Under the pieces are notes generated by a model. That model searched no databases. It had not been told where the DNA came from and worked only from the letters and a program-made list of their open reading frames with translations. From Flavivirga sp. 57AJ16 (lineage in GTDB: Bacteria > Bacteroidota > Bacteroidia > Flavobacteriales > Flavobacteriaceae), in contig NZ_JAQZAT010000007.1 in the NCBI RefSeq assembly GCF_028736925.1, forward strand, positions 62,001 to 126,000: a stretch of DNA of 64,000 nt, read 5' to 3'. Shown here in pieces: positions 48,700 through 58,298 of the stretch; the stretch's first letter is position 1, and each line of letters opens with the position of its first letter. The translations under genes and the position numbers were made by a program.

Positions 48700-49887
48700 A
48701 TGAAAAAAGGTTTACTATTTTTTTTTAGTTTATTCTTTTGTTGTTATACGTTTTCCCAAAACCATGCTAGTATGGATTTTAACGGTGCTTCAAAAGAAGT
48801 GTTATTGAAGCTTGGGGTAAATGCTGTAGATAATTCTGGAGAGTCAAATATATTCAACTCTTTAAGCAGCTTTAAAAACTCAGCTTTTCACTCGCCTTTC
48901 AAAATAGGGGCTGAGTATAGGTTTAGTAAATTTCTTTCGTTAGGACTTGATGGGAGTGTAAATACTTGGAAAGTGCCCAATGCCAAGATTGATGGTAATA
49001 TCTTAGAGGAAAATCAGGATTATTTTTCCTTGGATATTAATACTAATTTTTATTTAAATGAAGCTTTTGACTGGTTTTTAAATGAAGAGTGGCTTGAATT
49101 GTACATAAGTGGAGGAGCGGGATATTTTAAGATAACTCAAGGAGGGTTTAGTGGGAATATTGGTGCGGGGACTAATATATGGATGACACCAAAATTTGGA
49201 TTTAATCTTGATGGGAAGGCTAAACTTGTGTTAGACTCAGAGCCATCAATATATGAAACAAACCATTTTCAGATTTCAATAGGTATTGTTTTTAAATTGT
49301 CAAACACAAAAAGGCGAAGTCGCATCATTGTAGATGAGAAAAAAGGTGATGGGGCTATTGACGGCACTTCTGTTTTAGCTCAGGTTAATCACCCAAAAGG
49401 GGCAATGAACAAAAGCACAATTAGTAATAATCAGTTGGAAGAGGTGACGTTGAAAAAAGAAAATAGCTCTAAAAATATTATTTCTAATGACTCACTTATT
49501 CCAGATAAAGATGAATATGATAAAAATTCTGCTAACTATTTATTGAATCTTTCACGGAAAATTCATTTTAATACCGGGAATTATAATTTCACACAACAAT
49601 CCTATCCAGTATTGAAAAGAATACTTTCCATAATGCTAAAATATCCAGAAGTTAAATTTAAAATAGAAGGGCATGCAGATAGTGTTGGTTCCTATAGTAA
49701 TAATCAACAATTATCAAAAAAGAGAGCGAGTGCCGTAAGGAATTATTTAATTTCAGGAGGTGTCAATCCAAATAACATAGTATCTATAGGACGGGGTGAA
49801 TTGATGCCAATAGCTTCAAACCGCACCAAACTAGGACAATCAAGAAATAGAAGGGTGGAAATATTAAAGGATGATAAACAGTTGTAA
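48700..49887 (+). CDS. OmpA-family outer-membrane protein
   Basis: A 395-residue protein with a signal peptide (about 1-19, ending YTFSQ). An N-terminal beta-barrel-like domain spans about 25-205 (SPFKIGAEYRFSKFLSLGLDGSVN, YISGGAGYFKITQGGFSGNIGAG), followed by a linker and a C-terminal OmpA peptidoglycan-binding domain (about 285-392: KIHFNTGNYNFTQQSYPVL, FKIEGHADSVGSYSNNQQLSKKRASAVRNYL, RNRRVEI). It probably links outer membrane and peptidoglycan. It stands before the polysaccharide cluster and may or may not belong to it. Confidence 0.85.
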   Translation: MKKGLLFFFSLFFCCYTFSQNHASMDFNGASKEVLLKLGVNAVDNSGESNIFNSLSSFKNSAFHSPFKIGAEYRFSKFLSLGLDGSVNTWKVPNAKIDGNILEENQDYFSLDINTNFYLNEAFDWFLNEEWLELYISGGAGYFKITQGGFSGNIGAGTNIWMTPKFGFNLDGKAKLVLDSEPSIYETNHFQISIGIVFKLSNTKRRSRIIVDEKKGDGAIDGTSVLAQVNHPKGAMNKSTISNNQLEEVTLKKENSSKNIISNDSLIPDKDEYDKNSANYLLNLSRKIHFNTGNYNFTQQSYPVLKRILSIMLKYPEVKFKIEGHADSVGSYSNNQQLSKKRASAVRNYLISGGVNPNNIVSIGRGELMPIASNRTKLGQSRNRRVEILKDDKQL

Positions 49888-50051
49888 AACCCCCTACTTG
49901 TTTTTTAATTGAGATACTCAAAAAATCTTATCCCCTCAAAAAGTGCTAAAGGTTTATTGAAGCGATTTTAATAACTAATCTGTAAAACAATATGCCTCAT
50001 GCCTTTTAATGAAGTAATTCAATCCCTAAAAAATAAAACATTTAATTGAAA

Positions 50052-51143
50052 ATGAAAGATGAAATTATGTTTGTGTGTTTTTTTGTGTCTATGATTGTTA
50101 CTTATTTTCAAATGCCATATATTATTAATTATGCAAAGAAATTCAAATTATTGGATAAGCCAACATTTAGGAAGTCCCATGATTTTGGAATACCGTATTT
50201 AGGAGGGGTTTGTATTTTTTTTACCGTCGTCTTTATTATGTTGTTGCTTAGCATAATGAATGTTTTTAGTATTCCCGCTTTTGATTTTAAGCTCGCCTTT
50301 GGGCTGTTTTTAACTTTATTGGTTCTTATTGTATTGGGGTTAGTAGATGATTTTTATGGGGTGAACCCTTTAAAAAAGCTAACCATACAAATACTCTTGT
50401 CTACTTATTTAATTGTCATTTTTGATATTAGAATATTTAATATGAATGGTCTTTTGGGTATTTATTACTTAAATTATTATGTAAGTTTTATCTTATCATT
50501 GTTTTTAATGATTTTGTTAATAAACTCATTTAATTTAATAGATGGTATTGATGGTCTTTCTGCATCAATAAGTTCCCTAAGCAATTTCTTGATTGGTTAT
50601 TACTTTTTTAAAAATGGCTTGCTTTTTAACGCAACCATAATGCTGAGTTTTTCTGGAGCATCCATTGCTTTTCTTTTTTATAATATGAACAGTAAATTAA
50701 CCAAAAAAATTTTTTTAGGGGATAATGGCTCTATGTCTTTAGGATTAATTAGTGCTTATGGCATTATACAGGCAACAAATCAACCACATTTAATTAGTGA
50801 TTTAGTTGATGAAAACCTTTTTAAAAATATACAGGTAATCATCATAACGATTGTCAGTTATCCTTTGCTGGATACCTTAAGGGTTTTTGTTGTTAGGGTA
50901 ATGAAAGGGGGGAGTCCATTTAGAGCGGACAAAAACCATATCCATCATCATTTACTTAAATTACATTTAACCCATAAAAAAAGTACACTCATTATTATTA
51001 CATATACCATTTTACTTTTCCTATTGGCTTTTAAATTGAGGTTCTTAGATATAAACACCCATTTTTTTGTTGTCTTCTCAATTTCTTTGATGATTTATAT
51101 TATACCCTTTATATCTAAATTTTATAAAAAAAATGAATACTGA
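50052..51143 (+). CDS. WecA/MraY-type undecaprenyl-phosphate sugar-1-phosphate transferase
   Basis: A 363-residue multi-pass membrane enzyme that puts the first sugar phosphate on undecaprenyl phosphate. Motifs: VDDFYGVNPLKKL (about 101-113, Mg-binding Asp pair), NLIDGIDGLSA (about 160-170), LGDNGSMSLG (about 225-234) and HIHHHLLKLHLTHKKS (about 296-311). About eleven hydrophobic segments are visible. The ATG at 50052 is chosen over a TTG at 50046. It most likely uses UDP-GlcNAc or another UDP-HexNAc and starts the surface polysaccharide repeat unit. It overlaps the decayed dehydrogenase fragment by 11 bp. Confidence 0.85.
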   Translation: MKDEIMFVCFFVSMIVTYFQMPYIINYAKKFKLLDKPTFRKSHDFGIPYLGGVCIFFTVVFIMLLLSIMNVFSIPAFDFKLAFGLFLTLLVLIVLGLVDDFYGVNPLKKLTIQILLSTYLIVIFDIRIFNMNGLLGIYYLNYYVSFILSLFLMILLINSFNLIDGIDGLSASISSLSNFLIGYYFFKNGLLFNATIMLSFSGASIAFLFYNMNSKLTKKIFLGDNGSMSLGLISAYGIIQATNQPHLISDLVDENLFKNIQVIIITIVSYPLLDTLRVFVVRVMKGGSPFRADKNHIHHHLLKLHLTHKKSTLIIITYTILLFLLAFKLRFLDINTHFFVVFSISLMIYIIPFISKFYKKNEY

Positions 51144-51390
51144 TTTTTTTCCTAAAATAACAATAATTGGTTTAGAATATGTTGGCTTGCCATTAGCTGG
51201 ATTATTTGCAACTAAATATTTTGATATAGATAAAACAAGCATAGCAGAGCTAAGCAATGGTGTTGATACCACCTTAGGAATGAGTGCCCCGCTTTTAAAA
51301 ACGGTATGGGTTTCAGAACCTTCAAATAACAAAGGTCTGTTTTGGACTGATGATGTAGACGTAATAAAAACTTGTAACTATTTATCTTGA
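51133..51390 (+). pseudogene. N-terminal remnant of a UDP-sugar 6-dehydrogenase
   Basis: An 85-residue frame matching the first part of WecC/TviB-type nucleotide-sugar dehydrogenases (normally about 420-430 residues): ITIIGLEYVGLPLAGLFATKY, IAELSNGVDTTLG, GLFWTDDVDVIKTCNY. The glycine loop G-L-G-Y-V-G is damaged (GLEYVG), about four residues are missing before FDI, and the gene ends just ahead of the epimerase start. Nothing of the catalytic half remains. It is a dead gene in a position where an active dehydrogenase would supply UDP-uronic acid to the adjacent epimerase. Confidence 0.75.
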
Positions 51391-51395
51391 TAAGA

Positions 51396-52421
51396 ATGGA
51401 CATTCAAAAAACTATTTTAGTTACTGGTGCAGCTGGATTTATTGGGTATCATTTATGCGAAAAATTATTAAAACTGGGCCATAGGGTAATAGGCTTGGAT
51501 AATATTAATGATTATTATGATGTTAATCTAAAATATGCCCGGTTAAATGAATTGGGGATTCAAAAAGAAGACATTAAGGCATATGGTTTTTTTAGTGTTA
51601 GTAGAACTTATAAAAAGCATATGCAATTTGTTAAGATGGATATTGAAGACGAGCAAAAGCTTGTTGATTTGTTCACAAATAACAAGTTTGATGTTGTATG
51701 TAATCTTGCAGCACAAGCTGGCGTTCGATACTCCATTAAAAACCCACAAGCTTATATAAATTCAAATATCGTGGGTTTTTTTAACATCTTAGAGTGTTGC
51801 AGAAACTTTAATGTAAAAAAGCTAGTATATGCTAGTAGTTCCAGTGTTTATGGCAATTCTAGCAAAGAGATACTGTCTGAAGAGAGTCATGTGGATTTGC
51901 CTATAAGTTTATATGCGGCGACCAAAAAATCGAATGAATTGATGGCACATGCGTATAGTTATTTATATGGCCTTGAAACAATAGGATTGCGTTTTTTTAC
52001 TGTTTATGGACCTTGGGGAAGACCAGATATGGCACTTTTTCTTTTCACTGAAGCTATTTTAAATAAAAAGCCAATTAAGGTTTTTAACAACGGAAACTTG
52101 TTAAGGGATTTTACATATATAGATAATATCGTAAATGGAATAATAAGCACATTGGTTAAACCAGCAAATTCTAAATACTCCATATATAATGTAGGAAACG
52201 GATCTCCTGTTAAGTTGGAGGATTTTATTAAAGCCATTGAGACCGAGGTCGGTATAAAAGCAATAAAGAGTATGCTGCCTATGCAGCCAGGGGATGTTTC
52301 TAAAACTTGGTCTAACACCACTAAGTTTAGAAGTAATTATAATAATTGCTCCTCAACACCTATAGAACAAGGAATTAAAAAATTTGTTGATTGGTATAAA
52401 AAATTTTATGATGTTGAATAA
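51396..52421 (+). CDS. NAD-dependent epimerase, UDP-glucuronate 4-epimerase-like
   Basis: A 341-residue extended-SDR enzyme. ILVTGAAGFIGYHLCEKLL (about 6-24) binds NAD; GLDNINDYYDVNLKYARL (about 31-48) is the signature of UDP-glucuronate/galacturonate epimerases; the catalytic set is ASSSSVYG (about 145), YAATKKSNE (about 174-182) and FFTVYGPWGRPDMAL (about 199-213). It would interconvert UDP-uronic acids at C4. The ATG at 51396 is preferred over a TTG at 51387. It follows the decayed dehydrogenase and overlaps the flippase gene by 11 bp. Confidence 0.85.
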   Translation: MDIQKTILVTGAAGFIGYHLCEKLLKLGHRVIGLDNINDYYDVNLKYARLNELGIQKEDIKAYGFFSVSRTYKKHMQFVKMDIEDEQKLVDLFTNNKFDVVCNLAAQAGVRYSIKNPQAYINSNIVGFFNILECCRNFNVKKLVYASSSSVYGNSSKEILSEESHVDLPISLYAATKKSNELMAHAYSYLYGLETIGLRFFTVYGPWGRPDMALFLFTEAILNKKPIKVFNNGNLLRDFTYIDNIVNGIISTLVKPANSKYSIYNVGNGSPVKLEDFIKAIETEVGIKAIKSMLPMQPGDVSKTWSNTTKFRSNYNNCSSTPIEQGIKKFVDWYKKFYDVE

Positions 52422-53850
52422 CAAGTCCTTAAGGTTACAGGTCTTATCAGGAATTGCTTGGAGAGGAGGGGCAGATATTGTGCAGCATGTCCTACAAATT
52501 GTTTTTACTGTTATTTTGGCTAGATTGCTTTCCAAAGGAGATTTTGGCTTAGCTGCCATGGCGTTACTTGTCAATAGGTTTGTAACTACTATAACAAATA
52601 TAGGGTTTGGGAATGCTATCATTCAAAGTCAAACAATCACAAAAGGGCAAATTTCGGCCATTTTTTTCGTCCAACTTTCACTTAATATCTTCTTGACAAT
52701 TCTAGTGTTTATTAATGCCGATTTGGCTGCGTCATTTTTTGATGAACCACAATTAACCCTACTAATTAAGACATTCTCTTTTGTGATTATTTTACAATCG
52801 TTGCAATTTCCTAATATTTTATTAAGAAAAGAGTTAATGTTTAAATCTTTTTCATTATTGGAAATAATGTCAATGGTTATCTCCAATAGTATTGCAATCA
52901 TTTTAGCGATTAGAGGGTTTGGGGTTTGGGCATTGGTATGGAGGCTAATTGTTCAGAGATTAATTTTTGGAATTTTTTCATTTTATTATAGCGAGTGGGT
53001 ACCTACAAAACCTGAGTTTAAAGGGATAAAACCTTTATTCAGATTTGGAATTAATATGCTTGGTTCTAATTTCACATATTATTTTGCTGAAAATTTAGTG
53101 GCTTTAATAACAGGCAAATACTTGGGGAAAGATGTTTTAGGATTATTTAATATTGCCTATAATTTAGCTATAGTACCTGCAACTAAAATACAAAGCATTA
53201 TAACTTCTGTTTTAACCCCTGGATTTTCTAAAATTCAAAATAGTATAGGAAGGTTCAGAAATAATTATACCAAAGCATTAGATTTAACATCATTGCTTTT
53301 TATACCTATTATGGTTATGCTCATGGCCACTAGTACAAATCTGATACCTATAATCTATGGTGCAAAATGGCAAGGTGCCGGCAACATGCTAATGTTTTTG
53401 TCTTTAGTCGGTATTATAAGAGGACTTTCACATATTCTAAGAAGTGCCATTCTGGCAAAAGGAAAGTCAAATATTATATTTATTTCTACGCTAACAGAAT
53501 TAATACCTTCTCTACCTCTCATGTATTTACTAATGCCATATTACGGTATTTATGGGCTTATACTGGGGTATGCTTTTGGAGCTATTTTGGGATGGATTTA
53601 TACAAGTAATCGTTATAACAAAATAATTGAGCTAAGATGCGGGGTTTGGTCGACGATAAAGGTAAGTGTCACTATTTCATTAATTCTTTTTTTAATGGTT
53701 TATGGTGTTAATGCATTTGGATTGCAAATTCTAACAACATTAGTCATTCAGTTGATAATGGGTTTGGTTATCTATATCATGCTGGTTTGGTCTTTCAAAC
53801 AAGACATATTATATAATATAATAATTAAAATGAAGAAGGCAAAATCATGA
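52411..53850 (+). CDS. Wzx-type polysaccharide flippase
   Basis: A 479-residue inner-membrane protein with about 12-14 hydrophobic segments, of the polysaccharide-synthesis MOP family (WzxC-like). Family features are the N-terminal SGIAWRGGADIVQHVLQIVFTVILARLLSKGDFGLAAMALL (about 9-49) and central PLFRFGINMLGSNFTYYFAENLVALITGKYLG (about 204-236). It would move lipid-linked repeat units across the inner membrane. Two adjacent ATGs (52408, 52411) are possible starts; the longer TTG frame from 52384 is unlikely. Stop and start with the next gene overlap as ATGA. Confidence 0.85.
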   Translation: MLNNKSLRLQVLSGIAWRGGADIVQHVLQIVFTVILARLLSKGDFGLAAMALLVNRFVTTITNIGFGNAIIQSQTITKGQISAIFFVQLSLNIFLTILVFINADLAASFFDEPQLTLLIKTFSFVIILQSLQFPNILLRKELMFKSFSLLEIMSMVISNSIAIILAIRGFGVWALVWRLIVQRLIFGIFSFYYSEWVPTKPEFKGIKPLFRFGINMLGSNFTYYFAENLVALITGKYLGKDVLGLFNIAYNLAIVPATKIQSIITSVLTPGFSKIQNSIGRFRNNYTKALDLTSLLFIPIMVMLMATSTNLIPIIYGAKWQGAGNMLMFLSLVGIIRGLSHILRSAILAKGKSNIIFISTLTELIPSLPLMYLLMPYYGIYGLILGYAFGAILGWIYTSNRYNKIIELRCGVWSTIKVSVTISLILFLMVYGVNAFGLQILTTLVIQLIMGLVIYIMLVWSFKQDILYNIIIKMKKAKS

Positions 53851-54929
53851 CTAATTTAAAAGTAGAAGTAGAATATGTATTAAAAGATAGTTTATTAAAC
53901 CAGATTGAAAAACTTATTGTCTATTCTAACGTTCCAAAAATTAATACCTCCTCTTTTTTTATAAAATGTTTTAATGATTTTTTATTGGATGGATGGAAAC
54001 CACTATTTATTAAATGCATTAATACGAGCTCGAATATAGTTGTTGGGATTATTCCTTTAATGTTTAAAACTTTTAAGCGGAAAGAAATAATTCCTTACAA
54101 AAAGTTGAGATTTTTTGGTTCAACATTTTCAGATTTTCATGATGTTTATGCCAAACCAGAACATAAGGAAGTTACTATTAAGACATCAATGAATTGGCTC
54201 TATAACGGACCATTTAAGTGGCAAGAAATGATTATTGATGATATTTTGTCTGATACTAATATTATAAAACCTCTTGAGAGGTATTTGGCAATCAAAAAAG
54301 CTAATTACAGGCTTACAATAGGGAGCTATTTCTACATTAATTTACAACGCAGCTGGGAAGCTATTATAAATGATACCAGTAAAAGTTTTGTCTGGAAAAA
54401 TGTCAAATTGGCCAAAAATAGAATAACTAAAGCTGGAAATTGGGAGATAGAATATAATCCAAACATTGATGAGGACGAAATTATCAAACGATTTAGACCA
54501 ATACATATAGAAAGACAAAAGGCTTTAGGTAGAAAAAGTCGTTTTTCGGATGAAGGTGGCGATTTGCAAGCTTTTAAAAAAATCTTAACGTACCATTTAG
54601 AAAATAATCAATTTAATACCTATTGGTTAAAATTTAATAATGTCTATATAGGATATATGTTAGGTTTTTATATAGACAATATTTTTTATTGGTGGAGCAC
54701 AGCGTTTAAAGAAGATTATAAAAATTTCTACCCAAGTAGGTTGCTTCAATACTATGTCCTAGAGTTTATGCACAAAAATAATTATAGAGAATTCAACTTT
54801 ATGAGGGGAGAATCGGGGTATAAAAATAAATGGACCAAAACCTGCCGCTCTAATTATAGATTCAGAATATATAATAACAAAGACTTATATGGCAAGTTGT
54901 TAGGTGTTTTTGACAAAAACTTTAGATAG
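53847..54929 (+). CDS. FemAB/GNAT-like (Acetyltransf_6) protein
   Basis: A 360-residue protein of the CelD/BcsL-type GNAT group found in polysaccharide loci. The N-terminal half has the IIPLMFKTFKRKEIIPYKKLRFFGSTFSDFHDVYA motif (about 69-103), and the C-terminal GNAT-like half has FRPIHIERQKALG, YWWSTAFKEDYKNFYPSRLLQYYVLEFMHKNNYREFNFMRGESGYKNKW (about 289-337). It probably adds an acyl or aminoacyl group to a sugar intermediate; the donor is uncertain. It is coupled by ATGA to the flippase gene. Confidence 0.72.
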   Translation: MTNLKVEVEYVLKDSLLNQIEKLIVYSNVPKINTSSFFIKCFNDFLLDGWKPLFIKCINTSSNIVVGIIPLMFKTFKRKEIIPYKKLRFFGSTFSDFHDVYAKPEHKEVTIKTSMNWLYNGPFKWQEMIIDDILSDTNIIKPLERYLAIKKANYRLTIGSYFYINLQRSWEAIINDTSKSFVWKNVKLAKNRITKAGNWEIEYNPNIDEDEIIKRFRPIHIERQKALGRKSRFSDEGGDLQAFKKILTYHLENNQFNTYWLKFNNVYIGYMLGFYIDNIFYWWSTAFKEDYKNFYPSRLLQYYVLEFMHKNNYREFNFMRGESGYKNKWTKTCRSNYRFRIYNNKDLYGKLLGVFDKNFR

Positions 54930-54932
54930 ATT

Positions 54933-55919
54933 ATGGCCAAGATATATTTTGCAATAACAATTGATACAGAATGTGATAAAGGAGCAAACTGGAAAGTAAA
55001 ACAGCCTTTAAGGTTTTTAAATATTTATAATGGACTTGTAAATAACCTACAACCTATTTTTGATAAGTATAAGGTCAAGGCAACTTATCTGTTAAGTCCA
55101 GAAGTTATGATGGACAAGGAATCGGTAACGGTATTCAAAGGGTTAGGAAATAAAGTAGAGTTGGGAACCCATTTGCATTCGGAATTTATAGAGCCCCAAG
55201 CTAATTTTAATTCAGAAAGCACCAATTACTACCAAAAAGATTTTAAACCAGATATAGAGGAAAAGAAGTTAGAAAATTTAACCCACTTATTTGAAAAGAA
55301 GTTTGGGTATAATCCATTATCATTTAGGGCAGGGCGATTTGGAATAAGCAATTATTCTTTACAGTTTTTACAAAAACTAGGGTATAAGGTAGATAGTTCT
55401 GTAACTCCAGATATGTATTGGAAAAGTAAAAATGGTAATTCGGTTAATTTTATGGGAAGTCTTTACCAGCCATATTATCCAGAGAGTACCGACTTTAGAA
55501 AAGCGGGCTATATGGATATTCTTGAAGTGCCAGTAACTTTAATTAATAGAAGATTAAGAAAGTTGCCACCAATCTTTAAAAGATATATTTCGTTTACAAA
55601 ATCGTACCACCATATTATATTTAATTATATAACTGGTTTTTCAAAACCTGTATGGCTGAGACCTACTTATTCAAATATTAAAACTATGAAAATGATAACT
55701 AACGATTTTGTTTCTATGGCAAAAGAGAAAGATGTTTTTTTATGTATGATGTTTCATAGTAATGAATTTGAGGTAAATACAAGCCCCTATAGTTTAACAA
55801 AAAAGTCTATGAACAGGATTATTAAACGCTTAGATGGTTATTTGGAATGGGTTACAAGTAATAAGGAAGTGTGTTTCGTAGGGTTGTCTGAAATCCCTCG
55901 TGTAATTCTAAAGTTATGA
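54933..55919 (+). CDS. polysaccharide-deacetylase-like protein
   Basis: A 328-residue NodB-fold protein. Family motifs are AITIDTECDKG (about 6-16, metal and base Asp), ELGTHLHSEFIEPQ (about 70-83, two metal His), LSFRAGRFGISNYSLQFLQKLGYKVDSSVTPDMYW (about 129-163) and LCMMFHSNEF (about 270-279, distal His). It could deacetylate a sugar in the lipid-linked or polymer form. No signal peptide is visible, so it probably acts in the cytoplasm. It follows the FemAB-like gene by 3 bp. Confidence 0.78.
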   Translation: MAKIYFAITIDTECDKGANWKVKQPLRFLNIYNGLVNNLQPIFDKYKVKATYLLSPEVMMDKESVTVFKGLGNKVELGTHLHSEFIEPQANFNSESTNYYQKDFKPDIEEKKLENLTHLFEKKFGYNPLSFRAGRFGISNYSLQFLQKLGYKVDSSVTPDMYWKSKNGNSVNFMGSLYQPYYPESTDFRKAGYMDILEVPVTLINRRLRKLPPIFKRYISFTKSYHHIIFNYITGFSKPVWLRPTYSNIKTMKMITNDFVSMAKEKDVFLCMMFHSNEFEVNTSPYSLTKKSMNRIIKRLDGYLEWVTSNKEVCFVGLSEIPRVILKL

Positions 55920-55998
55920 TGAATGTATTTTTTTGGATATTATAAATTTTGAAATATTTATTACTGATTTTAAGGCAATAATTATAGAATAAACCAAC

Positions 55999-57150
55999 AT
56001 GGTTCATTTAGGGATTTTAACGGCACATCATTATCCAAGGCTTGGAGGCATGGAGTATGCTACTCACTTTATAGCAAACGAATTACAAAAAAGCAGTAGT
56101 ATACAAGTTAGCTTGTCTTGTAATTCATTAAAAGGAATATCCAAAGAAGTTGCTTATAAATATAACTGTTATAGGGCCAAAAGTTTATCTTATTTAACAC
56201 CTTGGCTGTTTAAATATAACCAGGACAAAATGATTAGAGAGCAAAAAGTCAATTTACTGTATGGTCCCATGTTACATGGTGGGGGCTACTATTGTTACAA
56301 TCAAAGTCTTAGACATAATATACCTTTTATAGCCCATTCCCATGGTTCTGATGTACAGACGGTTGCTCCTATAAGCTATGGAGCTTTACTTGATGATAAT
56401 TTGAAAAAAAGAGTAGAAACTGTTATTAAAAATGCCGACCACTTAATTGCAGTTAGCCAAATTAACAAGACCAATATGATCGATTTAGGTGCCGAGGAAA
56501 GTAAAATCTCTATTATACATAACGGTATACATATGGATATGATTAATGCTATTCCCTTTGAATGTAAAAGAGCTTTTCTGGGAGTCGAACAGGATGATTT
56601 TTTAGTTATAAGTGTAGGGCGAAATAAGCCTGTTAAACGTATTGAATTACTTTTTGAGGCTTTTAAAAAGTTGAAAGATTATGAGAAAATAAAGTGTATA
56701 AGTGTGGGACCTTTTGAAGAGCTTGTTGATCTAGCAAAAAAACATGATGTGCTTGATAAAGTAATTTTTACGGGTCAAATTCCAAAACAGAAAGAGGCAA
56801 TAGCTCACCCGCCGTTTCCCGATTTAATAAACTTGTACCGTTCGGCAAATCTTTACGTATCAACATCTTATGTCGAAGCATTCTCTTTAGCGGCTACAGA
56901 AGCTTTGGCTTGTGGTATTCCAGTTATTATTGGTGAAAAACATGGTGTTAAAGACGTTATTTATGAAGGAAAAACAGGCTGGATAATGGACAAAGAAACA
57001 CCCTCTTATTTAGCTGATATGATATTGGATTTATACAATAAGAAAGCGTATATAAAAAAAAATGATAAACTAATTAAAGATTCGGTAGCACACCTCACTT
57101 GGAAAAACGTAGCCAATCAAATGAAGCAAACATATAAGAAGGTATTATGA
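55999..57150 (+). CDS. glycosyltransferase, GT4 family
   Basis: A 383-residue GT-B enzyme. The acceptor-side loop is HYPRLGGMEYATHFIANEL (about 12-30). The donor half has VISVGRNKPVKRIELLFEAFKKL (about 202-224) and the nucleotide-sugar motif YVEAFSLAATEALACGIPVIIGEKHGV (about 293-319; E-x7-E pattern). It retains the anomeric configuration of the donor, as GT4 enzymes do. The linkage and sugar cannot be told. It starts 79 bp after the deacetylase-like gene, the largest gap in the run, and is coupled by ATGA to the next gene. Confidence 0.85.
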   Translation: MVHLGILTAHHYPRLGGMEYATHFIANELQKSSSIQVSLSCNSLKGISKEVAYKYNCYRAKSLSYLTPWLFKYNQDKMIREQKVNLLYGPMLHGGGYYCYNQSLRHNIPFIAHSHGSDVQTVAPISYGALLDDNLKKRVETVIKNADHLIAVSQINKTNMIDLGAEESKISIIHNGIHMDMINAIPFECKRAFLGVEQDDFLVISVGRNKPVKRIELLFEAFKKLKDYEKIKCISVGPFEELVDLAKKHDVLDKVIFTGQIPKQKEAIAHPPFPDLINLYRSANLYVSTSYVEAFSLAATEALACGIPVIIGEKHGVKDVIYEGKTGWIMDKETPSYLADMILDLYNKKAYIKKNDKLIKDSVAHLTWKNVANQMKQTYKKVL

Positions 57151-58298
57151 GGTTGGCTATATTGGCACAGGCATATTTGTATGATAATACAGTATCGATT
57201 AATGGTACTTTGGTGCAATTACACCACCTCGCTTTTGGATTTAAACATGCAGGCATTGAAGTACATTATATTGCTCTAACCGAAGATAAAACCAAACCAG
57301 AGAAATCGATTATTGATGGTATTCATTTTTATTGGGTACAGATACAATCAAGACTTTTATTATGGAAAAAAATAATGCCTTTGTACTACAATATTCTTAT
57401 TGAAATCCAACCAAGTGTTATATATGTAAGAGGTAGAAACGTGTTGCAATATGTAGCGGGGGTCTATGCTAAAAAAAATAATATCCAATATGTTTGGGGT
57501 ACTAATGGTGATGATAGTGCCGAATTTTGGAAAAATACGAAGCGTTTAAAACTATCCAAAAAAATAGGGATCAAAAAATTAGGATTATACCCGTTTAAGA
57601 TTGTAGAAGATTTTTTTATTAACAAAGGAATGAAAATGGCCAATGTTATAATTAATCAATCTCTTCACCAACAACAAGAGACCAAACGAATCTTAAATAA
57701 AAATGGAATTGTATTGCCAAGTTACTTCTTTTATCGAAAGACTAACATGGTAAAAAAAAATCACATTCTATGGTTGGCAAGTTTGTCACCAAATAAGCAG
57801 CCTGAATTGTTTTTAAGGCTTATAGATACTTGTGACTTGAATGATTGGAAAGCCATTTTAGGAGGAGGTACAAAAAATAAAATGTATGAAAGCAAAATTA
57901 AAAGTTTAATAACTAACAAAAATTCTGTTAGAGTGCTAGGGGAAGTAGCATTTAAAGATTCTTTCAAATACTATGAAACATCTAAAATATATATAAATAC
58001 AAGTAAACCTGATGCAGATGGATTGCCTAACGCTTATATCCAGAGTTGGTTAAGTGGTACCGTTGTTTTGTCGTTACATCATGACCCAAACAATTGGATG
58101 GGCACTCATAATATAGGTTTTTCCGCAAAAGGTGATTTTAATGCTTTAAAGGAAAAGCTAAAACGATTAATAAACGAACCAGAAATGCTAGAAACTATGA
58201 GTGACAATGCTGTAAAGTTTGCTACAAAAACATTTACAGATAGTACTATAATACAGAATTACATAAAACTGTTTAATGTACCCGTAAATGAACGCTAA
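57147..58298 (+). CDS. glycosyltransferase, GT4 family (similar to the next gene)
   Basis: A 383-residue GT-B protein. N-terminal AILAQAYLYDNTVSINGTLVQLHHLAFGFKHAG (about 3-35); C-terminal ILWLASLSPNKQPELFLRLID (about 206-226) and DADGLPNAYIQSWLSGTVVLSLHHDPNN (about 288-315). The DGLPN-YIQSW-G motif replaces the usual E-x7-E and is shared with the neighbouring 58288-59436 gene (EGFSNTYIQSW), so the two arose by duplication. It overlaps that gene by 11 bp and the preceding one by 4 bp. Confidence 0.82.
   Translation: MRLAILAQAYLYDNTVSINGTLVQLHHLAFGFKHAGIEVHYIALTEDKTKPEKSIIDGIHFYWVQIQSRLLLWKKIMPLYYNILIEIQPSVIYVRGRNVLQYVAGVYAKKNNIQYVWGTNGDDSAEFWKNTKRLKLSKKIGIKKLGLYPFKIVEDFFINKGMKMANVIINQSLHQQQETKRILNKNGIVLPSYFFYRKTNMVKKNHILWLASLSPNKQPELFLRLIDTCDLNDWKAILGGGTKNKMYESKIKSLITNKNSVRVLGEVAFKDSFKYYETSKIYINTSKPDADGLPNAYIQSWLSGTVVLSLHHDPNNWMGTHNIGFSAKGDFNALKEKLKRLINEPEMLETMSDNAVKFATKTFTDSTIIQNYIKLFNVPVNER

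Noticed and set aside
51547-51759. Alternate-frame open readings within the epimerase gene and other polysaccharide genes
   Set aside because: Overlapping shadows without start context or family similarity; the main frames are strongly supported.
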